Shown here in pieces: positions 17,789 through 28,010 of a stretch of DNA of 64,000 bases (within the stretch, counting starts at the first letter, position 1; each line of letters opens with the position of its first letter). The notes below the pieces were generated by a model that searched no databases, was not told the DNA's origin, and saw nothing but the letters and a program-made list of their open reading frames with translations. The stretch comes from Rhodoferax sp. TH121 (GTDB taxonomy: Bacteria > Pseudomonadota > Gammaproteobacteria > Burkholderiales > Burkholderiaceae_C), in contig NZ_NOXW01000019.1 in the NCBI RefSeq assembly GCF_002251855.1, positions 248,001-312,000 on the forward strand, read 5' to 3'. Made by a program: the position numbers and the translations under genes.

Positions 17789-17991
17789 GGACACCTCGGG
17801 TTGTTAGAGGGACGAGGTGCCAACCAGATAGATGGGTGGTTCGTACTGAAAGTCAGTGTAGTCCCGCACGTAGCGTTGTTATGTACGGTATCGCACCAAT
17901 CCAACCTTGCCGGTAAGTTGAATGGTGCGTTGGCGAACAGACTTGTCGGTGAAATTTGCGCAGGATGGTTCTCCACAAAAGGAGAAATCCA

Positions 17992-18099
17992 ATGGGACTA
18001 TTGACGATAGAGCGCAAAGCGAGGACGCCTACCCGGACGGGGTTCGGTTCCCTTCGGTTGAGTTGGTCCTATATGTCGAGGAAATCCCATGACGCCTGA
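17992..18099 (+). CDS. Possible 35-residue leader peptide
   Basis: An ATG at 17992 is preceded by a strong AAAGGAG and opens a frame MGLLTIERKARTPT that ends at 18099, overlapping the next candidate gene. The start resembles small DUF3309-like genes but the rest does not. It could be a leader peptide, a decayed small gene, or chance. Confidence 0.3.
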   Translation: MGLLTIERKARTPTRTGFGSLRLSWSYMSRKSHDA

Positions 18100-18337
18100 T
18101 GCTTCTCCCTCGCTCCCTTCGTGGAGTACAGCGGCTTTTGGGACGCCCCCCGATACATCTTCTATGGAGCTTGACGCCTTGTCCGGACATTTGCAGCTCT
18201 GCACTGCGCGGCGCAGCGGATCAATAGCGGTCCAGTTTGCCGCCGGATCAGTACTACGGTTTGTGTGGAGCCACTCTGTTACCAGCGCGGTGCTATTGGT
18301 GTTGCTGCTCAGTGCAGCTGCCTCTTTGGCCGCGTGA
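18089..18337 (+). CDS. Hypothetical small protein with C-terminal hydrophobic helix
   Basis: This 82-residue frame starts at the ATG at 18089 after GAGGAAATCCC. It has a polar, Ser/Pro-rich first half and a hydrophobic C-terminus (TSAVLLVLLLSAAASLAA) that could be a tail anchor. It ends 5 bp before the cyclic glucan synthase start, consistent with translational coupling. I recognise no family, and coding status is uncertain. Confidence 0.45.
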   Translation: MTPDASPSLPSWSTAAFGTPPDTSSMELDALSGHLQLCTARRSGSIAVQFAAGSVLRFVWSHSVTSAVLLVLLLSAAASLAA

Positions 18338-18342
18338 GATAC

Positions 18343-21300
18343 ATGCGATTGACAGCGCTAAACCACCTGTTTCCTGAGGCTCCAGCCATTCTCGCGCAGG
18401 TGTTGGATTTACAGGCTGGTCCACTGGAGTCGCCTGTGCGTTCTGAAGTGTTCGGTGAGGGGCGTTTCTCGCAGCACGGGCGCAGCCTGGGTATCAGCCA
18501 CCGATACACCAGTGTGGGCCAGCAGCGTGAGAGTTTCACCCCCCGTCTGCGCAATAACATCCAGCGCCTGCGCCTGGCCAACCTTTACATAGGCTCCCAA
18601 GCGCAAACTGGTTATGACATCAGCCCCGCCGCAGAGTGGTTGCTGGAAAACTTTCACTTGCTGGAGGCCCAATTCAAAGAGGTGTATGACGGGCTGCCGC
18701 GCTCGTACTTCCAGTCATTGCCCGTGCTGGTACAAGCGCCTTTGGAAGGTTTGCCCAGGGTGTACGGCGTTGCCTGGGCCTTTGTCGCCCACACCGATGG
18801 CGCCTTTGACGAAGACCTGCTGGTGAGGTTTCTGCGCGCCTACCAGGAGACTTGCGCACTGAACTTGAGCGAGTTGTGGGCGCTGCCAACCACCCTGCGT
18901 GTCGTGCTAATGGAAAACCTGCGCCGCTTGGCTGACCGGGTGGCTGCCAACAAGGCAGCCCGTGAATTGGCCAACATTTGCTGTGACGACCTCGACCGGC
19001 ATGATGTTGCGCAATTGAAGGCCTTGCTGGATCTGCTGCGCCCCCGGGGCGTGGGGGGGGTATTCCTGGCTCAAATGGCCTTGCGGATGCAGGCCACGGT
19101 GTTACACAGCAACACGGTCTACAAAGATTGGTTGTACATCACCATGCCCGATGTGGCTGAGATGTTGGTGCAGCAGCGTGCGGACCAGGCCGCTGACAAC
19201 GTCAGTGTGAGTAATTCTGTCACCTCCTTGCGGGCCATTGGGGATACCGACTGGGCCAGCGTGATTGGCCAGGTCGACATTGCCACCCGCTTGTTGCTGG
19301 AGAGTCCAGCCTTCCAGGCAGAGCATCCACTGACGCGCGAAGACACCCTGCATGCGGTGGAGGCGCTGGCCAAGCGCAGCGCCCGAAGCGAGGCTGAGGT
19401 GGCCAGGGCTTTGCTGGCTGCCATGGCCCAGGCGAACCCGGATCACCTGGCCAGTACGGTACCTGCCTACTGGCTGCAGGGAGAGGGCGCCCCCGCTTTG
19501 CGTCACGCTCTGGGCATGGGCGCGGCATACCAGGTCTATGGGCCGGATCTGATTCGGCGTATGGCGTTGCCGGTCTATCTGCTCACCATCGTCTGCAGCA
19601 CCGCAGGCCTAGTATGGTGGTTGCTGACCAAACATTGGGCACCCGGACTGGTTCCCCGTACCGTTTGGAGCTGGTTGGCCCTCGGGCTTTTGGGCATCTC
19701 AGCGTCAGAGGCTATGGTCGCGCTGGTCAACCGGCTGGTGAGTGAGTCTGTGCGGCCTGCACGGCTACCGCGGTTGGCCTTTTTGGAAGGCATCACCCCG
19801 GCGCACCGGGTGCTGGTGGTGATTCCTGGCATGCTGGTGAACTCGCAAGACATTGACACTTTGGTCCACCGTTTGCAGCTGCACTACCTGGCGAATACCG
19901 AAGAGCAAGCCCAGTTCGCCTTGTTGACCGACTGGCTAGATGCGCCAACCCACACGGTGTCAGGGGATGCCGGTTTGCTGGCGCACGCCCTGCAATGCAT
20001 CGTGGGATTGAACCAGAAGTACCCGCGAGCAGATGGCGAGAGCTGCCCACGCTTTGTGTTGTTACACCGTGAGAGGCGCTACAGTGAGTCCGAGCAGCGC
20101 TGGATTGGCTGGGAACGCAAACGGGGCAAGCTGGAGCAACTGATTGCGGCTCTGGCGCATGGAAACAACGCCGGTTTCGTGGACTTGGGACATGCCAGCT
20201 GCCTGCGAGCTGACACCCGCTATGTGTTGACGCTGGATGCCGATACACAGCTGCCCTCCGGGCGTCTGCGTTCGCTGGTGGGCATTGCCGCCCACCCCAT
20301 CAACCATCCGCGAGTGGACCCCGTTACGCGCACCGTGGTCGCAGGGTACGGCATCTTGCAACCACGGGTTGCCACACCGCTGCCAGCGCACAACATGCGC
20401 ACGCCTTACCACTGGCTGTTCTCCGGGCAGTACGGCATAGATCCCTACAGCGCGGCCAGCTCCGAGGTGTACCAGGACATTTTTGCGCAAGGCACCTTCA
20501 CCGGCAAAGGCTTGTTGCATGTGCAGGCTTTGTACCAGGTGCTGGCCGGGCGCCTTCCCGATGAACGGGTGCTCAGCCATGATCTGCTGGAAGGTGCCTT
20601 GGCGCGCTGTGCTGCCGTGACTGATGTGACCGTGTTGGAAGACGCTCCCCACCACCCGGACGTGGCGTATGCCCGCATCCACCGCTGGACACGCGGGGAT
20701 TGGCAGTTACTCCCCTTCATCCTGCGTGCCAGGCAGTACGGCATTACCGCTATCAATCTCTGGAAGATGCTGGACAACCTGCGCCGCTCGCTGGTGGCTC
20801 CCGCAGCCGTGGGCTTATTGTTGCTGTCGGTTTGCGGTGTGGGGCTGTCACCAGCATGGGCCTTGGGTTTGGTGTTTTCAGCTTATACGGCCGGGCCCCT
20901 CATGGGGGCTTTTGCAGGGCTGTTTCCCAGCCGGCCCCATGTGGCCCTGCGGTACTTTTATGCGCAGGCAGGCACTGAATTGTTGCGCGCCCTGTGCGTG
21001 GGGGCGTGGCAATTGGCACAGCTGCTGCGCCAATCGGCCCTGGGGCTAGATGCCATGGTGCGTGCGATGTACCGCATGCTGGTCAGTGGCCAAGGTTTGC
21101 TGGAGTGGACTACGGCCGCCTCGGCGCAGGCTTCTGCGAAGACCGGTTTGGCACCCTTGTTGCGACAACACTGGCCGGTATCTGCCATGAGTCTGGTGTT
21201 AGCGGCGGTGTTGGTGCGTCAGGTGGAGCACCCGGTGTATGCCTATGCGTTGTTCATGCTCTGGTGGGTATCTCCGGTGGGCACCTGGCTGGTCAGCCGT

Positions 21301-24300
21301 GTGCCGCAAGTCCGCACGGCGCAGAGTTTGTCCGAATCTGACCACCTGTACCTGGGCAGTGTGGCCCGGGATACTTGGCGTTTTTTCGAACGCTGTGTCA
21401 CTCGTGAGGACAACTACCTGCCGCCCGACAACCTGCAGGTGGTGCCCAGCGACCAGTTGGCCCACCGAACCTCGCCGACCAACATTGGCCTGTATCTACT
21501 GAGCACCGCTTGTGCCGCGGAGTTTGGCTGGATAGGCACAGGCAACATGCTGGACCGCATGGAGCAGACCCTGGCCACCCTGCGGACGCTGCAGCGTTAC
21601 CGCGGCCATTTTTTTAACTGGTATGACACCCAGACCCTGGCGCCCCTGTTGCCGGTCTACGTGTCCACCGTGGACAGTGGCAACCTCAGTGGTCATCTGC
21701 TTGCCAGTTCGCAAGCCTGTCTTGCCAGGGCGCGCATGCCGGATACGGCCAAACACAGGGTACGTTTGCAGGCACTGGCGCTGGCGCTGCAGGGCTTGGC
21801 GTGGGAAGCCGAGTATGGGTTTCTCTACAACGCCAAGCGGCGCCTGTTTCACATCGGGTACCGGGTTTTGGAGCAGGAGCTCGACGCCAGTTATTACGAC
21901 CTGTTGGCTTCGGAGTCGCGCTTGACGAGCCTGCTGGCCATCGCCAAAGGCGATGTTCCGGTGGTGCACTGGGCGGCCTTGGGTCGTATGCACTACGTGT
22001 CGGGTTTGCAGGTGGGGCTGCGTTCGTGGTCCGGCTCCATGTTCGAGTACCTTATGCCTTTGCTGGTGCTGGCCGAACCCATGAACAGTGTGCTGCAGGT
22101 GGCCAATGCCGCGGCTGTGCAGGCGCAGCAGGCTTACGGAACCTTGCGCGGTGTTCCCTGGGGCATTTCCGAGTCCGCCTATGCTGGGCGTGACAGTTCC
22201 CTGGCCTACCAGTACGCACCACAAGGTGCGCCGGCACTGGCATTGCGTCGCACACCTGCGCAGGAGCTGGTGGTGGCACCTTATGCCACGGCACTGGCCG
22301 CCTTGGTCGATCCGGTGGCTGCCGTGGCGAACCTGCGATGCCTGGAGGCGCTGGGTGCCCGTCAGGCCTGTGGCTTCATTGAAGCCTTGGACTACACGCC
22401 GGCGCGCCAGAGTGGATCCGAGCCCTTTACTCTCGTGGTCACCTACATGGCACACCACCAGGGCATGTGCATTGTGGCGTTGGCCAATGTGTTGATGGAT
22501 GGCGTGGTGCAGCGTTGGGGCATGGCTGACCCGCACCTGGAAGCCGCCTCAGCCTTGCTCCACGAACGTCTTCCCAAGGAGGTTTCGCAGTATCTGAGCT
22601 TGGCTGCTGGCTCACCGTTGCAGATGTTGCGCCACCGCGTGCCTGGTCTGTTGCGCAATATGCCCCCCGGCGCCACGGCAGTGGAACCTAGCCATTTGTT
22701 GTCCAACGGCAACTACAGCGTTGCGCTGCGCCCCAATGGAGCCGGCTGGAGCCGATGGAAGGGCGTGGGAGTCTCGCGCTGGCGCGACGATGCGCTGCGT
22801 GATGCCTACGGAACTTTCTTCTACCTGCGCACGTTGTCGGGACCGTTTGCCGATCAGCGCCATTCCCTGACCCAGCACCCGGTGCCCGACCCGCAAGCCG
22901 AATATGGTTGTACGTTCCATGCAGACCGGGTGGTGTTGTCTGCCCTCTGGCCACACCTGAGGGCGCAAATCACCGTGTGGGTAAGCCCGGAAGACGATAT
23001 CGAGTTCCGGCAAATCGAGATTTGTAATCTGGAGGACGAAAACGCTCTGTTGGAGCTGTCTTCGGCGCTGGAGATCACCTTGGCCCGCGCCGAAGCCGAT
23101 GCTGCACATCCCGCGTTCTCGAGCCTGTTCATCAACACGCAGTGGCTGGAGCCGCATCGCGCGCTGCTGATGGAGAGAAAAGCCCGCATTGCTAGCGAGG
23201 CTGCTGTCAGTGCAGTGCACTTTTTGGCGCATACCGATGCCAGCGTGCGCCAGGTGCGTGCTTGCGCGGACCGCCTGCAATGGGCCGGGCGTAACCGAAA
23301 GCCCGGGCATGACAGTGGCTGGAGCGACACTGCGGCGCCCCCGCACCCATATTTTCAGGACCCAGAGGTGGCGGCCAACGGCCTGGACCCGGTTGCTGCA
23401 CTGGTGGTGCGCATCCATCTCGCGCCCCATGCCAAAACGGTGTTGACCTTTGCCACGGCTGCAGCGCCGGATGCCCAGCTGTTGCATGCCTTGCTCGACA
23501 AGTACCAGCAGGCCAATCACTTGCAACGGGCGTCGCTGATGTCTGCGACCCTCACCGGCATTCGCTTGCGTGCCTTACGTATCAGTCCCGAAAACTATGC
23601 CGCAGTGCAATCTCTCACCACTGCGCTTTTGTTGGTGCTAAACAAGCCCCACATCGGTCGCGCATTTGCGACTCCTCCACCGGGCGTGGTGTGTGACAAA
23701 TCAGTGTTGTGGCGCTGGGGAATTTCGGGGGACCGCCCCATCATTCTGGTATCGATTGCGATCATTCAGGGGCTGGGTTTGGTGCGCGCGTTGGCCCAGG
23801 GGCTGCGGCTATGGGCCTGGGGTGGGGTGGACTGTGATCTGGTGGTGATCAACTCCGAGCCGGTGTCTTACCAGCAGCCGCTGCAGCGCGAATTGCTGGA
23901 GCAGGTGCAGCGGCTGCAGTCCGATTGCCCCCCGGGCCGTGCGTGGGGTTCCGCCCATTTTTTTGCGCTGCGCCATGATGTCCTGAGTGCTGATGAGCGC
24001 AGTACCCTGCATGTGCTGGCACGCATCCACATCGATTCCGATGGCCGTCCTTTGGCGCACCATGTGGCGGAGTGGGAGGCCTTGCACCAGCGCGATGCCT
24101 TGCTGCGCCAGCAGCGGCCCAGCCAGGCTGTAGGGCTGGCTGGGGCTCAGTTATCTGCGCAACAGGTCAGCGTTGGCAGTTTTGATACGGAGTCCGGAGA
24201 CTTTGCCTTTGAGGTGGCACATCACGTGCGCCCCTTGCGTCCTTGGGCCAATGTATTGGCCAATGCGGAGTTTGGCACGGTGCTGACCGAAACCGGCGGT

Positions 24301-26604
24301 GGCTACACCTGGGCGCGCAATAGCCGCATGAACCAGCTCACCCCCTGGTCGAACGACCCGGTGGCCGACCCGCCTGGTGAGTGGCTGATGCTGCAGGACC
24401 GTCGGACGCTGGAGACCTGGTCACTGGCACCGAACGCTTGGGGCGATATGCGGTCCGCATATACCGTGGTGCATGGGCCTGGTGGCACCCACATCACACA
24501 CCAACATGGCCCGTTGCATATCCATCTGCACTGGTGTGTGGATCCACACACGGCGGTCAAACAAATGCAGCTGCAAATCCACAACCGTGGTGAACGCCAA
24601 GTGGCGCTGCGCCTGGTGGCTCTGGTGGAGTGGGTGATGGGCGCGGTGCGGCAGGACCGGGCCAGCACTTTCACGTCCTGCCATCAGGAGACGCTGGTGG
24701 CGGGGCGCAACACGGTGTTGTTGTGCCACCAGCGTGAGCGTTCGGGAGGGCTGGGCGGGGGCACTGCATTTCTGGCGACCAAAGAGGTCAACCGCGGTGG
24801 TGCCCTGGAATGGACCTGTGACCGGCGGGAGTTTTTTGATGCCGGTGGCGGATTGGTCATGCCGACCCGGCTGGCGTCGCATGGGGGGGATGGACTCGAC
24901 CCCTGTGCAGCACTGTCCCAGAACTTAAGCTTGGAAGGCGGCGAACACACCGAGCGTGTGTTTTTGGTGGGGTATGCCCCGGACGCCACCTTGGCCCTGA
25001 ACCTGGCCCACAGTGCCCTGCGTGTGCCCGCTGCCAAACGCGGGGCTGCTGTGCAGACCTATTGGGAGGGGCTGCTTAACGCGACCCAGGTGCACACCCC
25101 TGACCCCTTGTTTGATGTGCTGGTCAACCGCTGGCTGCTGTACCAGGCCGTGGTATGTCGGCTGTATGCCAAGGCAGGCCTCTACCAGGCTGGCGGCGCC
25201 ACGGGTTACCGCGACCAGCTGCAAGACGCCATGGCGCTAACATGGGCGCAGCCGGAGTTGCTGCGCGCGCAGATCGAGTTGTGCGCCTCGCGCCAGTTTG
25301 AAGCGGGTGATGTGCAGCACTGGTGGCACAGCCCCCTGGGGGCCGGCGTGCGCACGCATATCTCGGACGACCTGTTATGGCTGCCCTTCGCTTGCAGCCG
25401 CTACCTGCATGCGACGGGGGATGCCGCACTGCTCGAGGCTCCGGTGGCTTTTCTGCAGGGGCAGGACATTCCCGCGGGGGCAGAAGATATCTACTTCACG
25501 CCCGGGGCCAGCGCAGAGCAGGCTGCGGTGTACGAACATGCTGCACGGGCGATTGATCACAGCCTCAGGCACGGCGCCCACGATTTGCCCCTGATGGGTG
25601 CTGGCGACTGGAACGATGGCATGAATGCCGTGGGTCCCTTGGGACGCGGCGAGTCGGTCTGGCTAGGGTGGTTTGTCTGCTACATCGTGCGCGACTGGGC
25701 ACCACGGGCCGAGCAACGCGGTGAGCTGGACCGCGCACAGCGTTGGCGTGAAGCGGCAGCCCGCTGGGAGCAGGCCTTGCATACCAGCGCATGGGACGGC
25801 GCCTGGTTTCACCGGGCCTACTTTGACGATGGCCAGGTTTTGGGGGCTAGCCACAATGTGGAGTGCCGCATCGACCTGATCGCCCAGGCCTGGGCAGTGT
25901 TGTCGGGGGTGGCAAGTCCGGAGCAGCAGGCCACAGCCATGGCATCGGCCCATACGGAGCTGGTGGACCCCCATTCGGGGCTGATCCGCTTGCTGACGCC
26001 GCCTTTGCAACACATGGTGCCCCGCGCGGGTTACATCCAGAGCTACCCACCCGGCGTGCGGGAGAACGGCGGGCAGTATTGCCATGCAGGGGTGTGGGCG
26101 CTGATGGCACAAGCGCGCTTGGCCTCAGCAGGCCACACGGACCTGCCCTATACCTACTTCACTTACCTGAGCCCTGCGCACCGCAGCCAAGACCCAGTGC
26201 ATGGCCCGGTATACGGCCTGGAGCCTTATGTGATGGCGGGCGATGTGTACGCCGCAGCACCCTATGTCGGGCGCGGTGGCTGGAGCTGGTACACGGGCTC
26301 TGCGGGGCTCATGCACCGTGCCGCCTTGGAGTCGATCATGGGCTTGCAACAGGGCGCGACCGAACTCTGGTTTATGCCCTGTTTACCCGCCCACTGGCCC
26401 GAGGCGAGCCTGCATTTGCAACGCGAGGGTTGCGACCTGCATTTCACTTTGCAGCGTCTGGACGATACCGAGATTGATGCGAGGGCGCTGGCATTAAACG
26501 CGACGGTTTTGCAGGTGGGCGAACGCTTGGCCTGGCGTGTGTTGGCAGGGCCCGCGCATTATCTGGTTCCCATCCGCAGGGTCATCAGTGCGCCAGCGCA
26601 CTGA
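18343..26604 (+). CDS. Cyclic beta-glucan synthase (NdvB/Cgs type, GT84-GH94)
   Basis: This is a giant inner-membrane enzyme of 2753 residues (Brucella Cgs is about 2870), which makes cyclic beta-glucans for the periplasm or export. The order is: N-terminal region; two TM helices (about 410-460); glycosyltransferase segment with YVLTLDADTQLPSG (about 630-640, D-x-D) and SGQYGIDPYSAASSEVYQD; more TM helices (about 815-1000); glucoamylase-like and carbohydrate-binding regions; and a C-terminal GH94 phosphorylase-like domain with GYRDQLQDAMAL and the catalytic-type GDWNDGMN (about 2420). The GH94 part normally sets ring size. No ndvA-like exporter is adjacent. The full length appears intact. Confidence 0.93.
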   Translation: MRLTALNHLFPEAPAILAQVLDLQAGPLESPVRSEVFGEGRFSQHGRSLGISHRYTSVGQQRESFTPRLRNNIQRLRLANLYIGSQAQTGYDISPAAEWLLENFHLLEAQFKEVYDGLPRSYFQSLPVLVQAPLEGLPRVYGVAWAFVAHTDGAFDEDLLVRFLRAYQETCALNLSELWALPTTLRVVLMENLRRLADRVAANKAARELANICCDDLDRHDVAQLKALLDLLRPRGVGGVFLAQMALRMQATVLHSNTVYKDWLYITMPDVAEMLVQQRADQAADNVSVSNSVTSLRAIGDTDWASVIGQVDIATRLLLESPAFQAEHPLTREDTLHAVEALAKRSARSEAEVARALLAAMAQANPDHLASTVPAYWLQGEGAPALRHALGMGAAYQVYGPDLIRRMALPVYLLTIVCSTAGLVWWLLTKHWAPGLVPRTVWSWLALGLLGISASEAMVALVNRLVSESVRPARLPRLAFLEGITPAHRVLVVIPGMLVNSQDIDTLVHRLQLHYLANTEEQAQFALLTDWLDAPTHTVSGDAGLLAHALQCIVGLNQKYPRADGESCPRFVLLHRERRYSESEQRWIGWERKRGKLEQLIAALAHGNNAGFVDLGHASCLRADTRYVLTLDADTQLPSGRLRSLVGIAAHPINHPRVDPVTRTVVAGYGILQPRVATPLPAHNMRTPYHWLFSGQYGIDPYSAASSEVYQDIFAQGTFTGKGLLHVQALYQVLAGRLPDERVLSHDLLEGALARCAAVTDVTVLEDAPHHPDVAYARIHRWTRGDWQLLPFILRARQYGITAINLWKMLDNLRRSLVAPAAVGLLLLSVCGVGLSPAWALGLVFSAYTAGPLMGAFAGLFPSRPHVALRYFYAQAGTELLRALCVGAWQLAQLLRQSALGLDAMVRAMYRMLVSGQGLLEWTTAASAQASAKTGLAPLLRQHWPVSAMSLVLAAVLVRQVEHPVYAYALFMLWWVSPVGTWLVSRVPQVRTAQSLSESDHLYLGSVARDTWRFFERCVTREDNYLPPDNLQVVPSDQLAHRTSPTNIGLYLLSTACAAEFGWIGTGNMLDRMEQTLATLRTLQRYRGHFFNWYDTQTLAPLLPVYVSTVDSGNLSGHLLASSQACLARARMPDTAKHRVRLQALALALQGLAWEAEYGFLYNAKRRLFHIGYRVLEQELDASYYDLLASESRLTSLLAIAKGDVPVVHWAALGRMHYVSGLQVGLRSWSGSMFEYLMPLLVLAEPMNSVLQVANAAAVQAQQAYGTLRGVPWGISESAYAGRDSSLAYQYAPQGAPALALRRTPAQELVVAPYATALAALVDPVAAVANLRCLEALGARQACGFIEALDYTPARQSGSEPFTLVVTYMAHHQGMCIVALANVLMDGVVQRWGMADPHLEAASALLHERLPKEVSQYLSLAAGSPLQMLRHRVPGLLRNMPPGATAVEPSHLLSNGNYSVALRPNGAGWSRWKGVGVSRWRDDALRDAYGTFFYLRTLSGPFADQRHSLTQHPVPDPQAEYGCTFHADRVVLSALWPHLRAQITVWVSPEDDIEFRQIEICNLEDENALLELSSALEITLARAEADAAHPAFSSLFINTQWLEPHRALLMERKARIASEAAVSAVHFLAHTDASVRQVRACADRLQWAGRNRKPGHDSGWSDTAAPPHPYFQDPEVAANGLDPVAALVVRIHLAPHAKTVLTFATAAAPDAQLLHALLDKYQQANHLQRASLMSATLTGIRLRALRISPENYAAVQSLTTALLLVLNKPHIGRAFATPPPGVVCDKSVLWRWGISGDRPIILVSIAIIQGLGLVRALAQGLRLWAWGGVDCDLVVINSEPVSYQQPLQRELLEQVQRLQSDCPPGRAWGSAHFFALRHDVLSADERSTLHVLARIHIDSDGRPLAHHVAEWEALHQRDALLRQQRPSQAVGLAGAQLSAQQVSVGSFDTESGDFAFEVAHHVRPLRPWANVLANAEFGTVLTETGGGYTWARNSRMNQLTPWSNDPVADPPGEWLMLQDRRTLETWSLAPNAWGDMRSAYTVVHGPGGTHITHQHGPLHIHLHWCVDPHTAVKQMQLQIHNRGERQVALRLVALVEWVMGAVRQDRASTFTSCHQETLVAGRNTVLLCHQRERSGGLGGGTAFLATKEVNRGGALEWTCDRREFFDAGGGLVMPTRLASHGGDGLDPCAALSQNLSLEGGEHTERVFLVGYAPDATLALNLAHSALRVPAAKRGAAVQTYWEGLLNATQVHTPDPLFDVLVNRWLLYQAVVCRLYAKAGLYQAGGATGYRDQLQDAMALTWAQPELLRAQIELCASRQFEAGDVQHWWHSPLGAGVRTHISDDLLWLPFACSRYLHATGDAALLEAPVAFLQGQDIPAGAEDIYFTPGASAEQAAVYEHAARAIDHSLRHGAHDLPLMGAGDWNDGMNAVGPLGRGESVWLGWFVCYIVRDWAPRAEQRGELDRAQRWREAAARWEQALHTSAWDGAWFHRAYFDDGQVLGASHNVECRIDLIAQAWAVLSGVASPEQQATAMASAHTELVDPHSGLIRLLTPPLQHMVPRAGYIQSYPPGVRENGGQYCHAGVWALMAQARLASAGHTDLPYTYFTYLSPAHRSQDPVHGPVYGLEPYVMAGDVYAAAPYVGRGGWSWYTGSAGLMHRAALESIMGLQQGATELWFMPCLPAHWPEASLHLQREGCDLHFTLQRLDDTEIDARALALNATVLQVGERLAWRVLAGPAHYLVPIRRVISAPAH

Positions 26605-26664
26605 CAGGTCCGGCGGCGGGTCCTACATTGGCTGCGTACCCATTCATCCCCTTTGGAGAACACC

Positions 26665-26979
26665 ATGAAAACCTTGTCCCGCCTCGCCAGTAGCGCCGTT
26701 CTTTTTGCTGTGCTTGCGTTCTCCGGCTGTGCCGTGCAGCGCGGCCAGGAAAGCATGGGGGCCTACATCGACGATTCCACCATCACCACCCAGGTCAAGA
26801 GCCGTTTTGTGGAGAGCAAATTGGTGGACGCCACAGCCATCAGCGTGGAAACCATGAAGGGCACCGTGATGCTGTCCGGCTTTGCCAAAAACGCCACCGA
26901 AAAAAGCACCGCAGAGAGCATCGCCCGTAAGGTCGGTGGTGTGACCTCGGTAAAGAACGAAATCACCGTGCGCCCTTGA
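26665..26979 (+). CDS. BON-domain lipoprotein
   Basis: This 104-residue protein starts at the ATG at 26665 after TTTGGAGAA. A signal peptide ends in the lipobox FSGC. One BON domain follows (DSTITTQVKSRFVESKLVDA, then VTSVKNEITVRP), a phospholipid or envelope-binding fold found in OsmY-like stress proteins. It is 60 bp after the cyclic glucan synthase gene and precedes CsbD and OmpA genes, forming an envelope-stress group. Confidence 0.92.
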   Translation: MKTLSRLASSAVLFAVLAFSGCAVQRGQESMGAYIDDSTITTQVKSRFVESKLVDATAISVETMKGTVMLSGFAKNATEKSTAESIARKVGGVTSVKNEITVRP

Positions 26980-27009
26980 ACCATGTCCCACGCTGAACAG
27001 GAGAACGTG

Positions 27010-27267
27010 ATGAAAGACGCCGCACGGTACTGGGCCCTGGTGGAGAGCAACTGGAAACAGCTGGCCGGCCAGGCCAAGGCGCAATGGGGAAAATTTACCG
27101 ATGAAGAACTGACTGCCATTGCCGGCAGGCGCGAGCAGTTCATGGGCAAATTACAAGAGCACTATGCCTTGAGCACTTTAGAAGTGGAACGCCAAATGGC
27201 GCAATGGGCGCGCAAAGCCAGCGAACCCTGGTTCAAAAAACCACCCGAGAAAGACACACCATCATGA
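27010..27267 (+). CDS. CsbD family stress protein
   Basis: This 85-residue protein starts at the ATG at 27010, which has AGGAG 8 bp upstream; an ATG at 26983 would add nine residues. The sequence has the CsbD core: ESNWKQLAGQAKAQWGKFTD followed by GRREQFMGKLQEHYALS. CsbD proteins are abundant general-stress proteins of unknown mechanism. The stop overlaps the OmpA-family gene start (ATGA). Confidence 0.88.
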   Translation: MKDAARYWALVESNWKQLAGQAKAQWGKFTDEELTAIAGRREQFMGKLQEHYALSTLEVERQMAQWARKASEPWFKKPPEKDTPS

Positions 27268-27953
27268 AAACACACTCCATCCTCTGGGCATCTTGTGGCG
27301 CCTTGCTGCTCGGAATTCCTTTCGGTATCCAGGCCCAAACCATCGCCAAACCCGGCTATTGGCTGGACGCTAGTGGTAAGTTCATTGGCTCTGCCACGCC
27401 GGGCCAATGCTGGCACAGCGGCGAGTGGACGCCGGCCCTGGCCGTCGCACCGTGTGATGGCGCCATTGTTGCGGTGGCGACGCCTCCCGTGCCAGCGCCG
27501 CCCGCCCAGCCTGCACCACCTCCTGTGGTTGCTGCGCCCATGCCGATTCCAGTGCCGTTGGCTCCCCAAAAAATGAGCTACTCCTCGGATGCCCTGTTTG
27601 CGTTTGATAAATCTGCGCTCAACAACGAAGGCATGAACATGCTGGACGAATTGGCCCTGCAGCTCCAAGGCGCCAGTTACGACGTCATCCAAGTGACGGG
27701 GCACACAGACCGCATGGGCACTGCCGCGTACAACCAAAAGCTGTCCCTGAAGCGGGCGACGGTGGTGGGCGACTATTTGGTGTCCCGCGGGGTGTCCGCC
27801 ACTGCAATCGACGCTATCGGTATGGGTGAAAAACAACCTGTAATTGCCGTTACAGATTGCTTGCGTGGCAACCGCAGCGTCAGGATCACCTGTCTAGCTC
27901 CAGATCGCCGTGTGGATGTAGAAGTCCAGGGCACCAAGCCAGCCACACCTTGA
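27264..27953 (+). CDS. OmpA-family outer-membrane/peptidoglycan-binding protein
   Basis: This 229-residue protein has a signal peptide ending GIQAQ, a short N-terminal domain with two cysteines, a Pro/Ala-rich linker (PPVPAPPAQPAPPP) and a C-terminal OmpA-like domain. The peptidoglycan-binding motif is visible as QVTGHTDRMGTAAYNQKLS followed by KRATVVGDYLVSRGV. It lacks an 8-strand OmpA barrel, so it is probably a periplasmic or lipid-free tether. It is translationally coupled to CsbD. Confidence 0.92.
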   Translation: MKTHSILWASCGALLLGIPFGIQAQTIAKPGYWLDASGKFIGSATPGQCWHSGEWTPALAVAPCDGAIVAVATPPVPAPPAQPAPPPVVAAPMPIPVPLAPQKMSYSSDALFAFDKSALNNEGMNMLDELALQLQGASYDVIQVTGHTDRMGTAAYNQKLSLKRATVVGDYLVSRGVSATAIDAIGMGEKQPVIAVTDCLRGNRSVRITCLAPDRRVDVEVQGTKPATP

Positions 27954-28010
27954 ATAAAAACTTCCTTGCACCAATTGGGTGGCGGTAACGCTCGGCGCAC
28001 CGCTGAGGTC

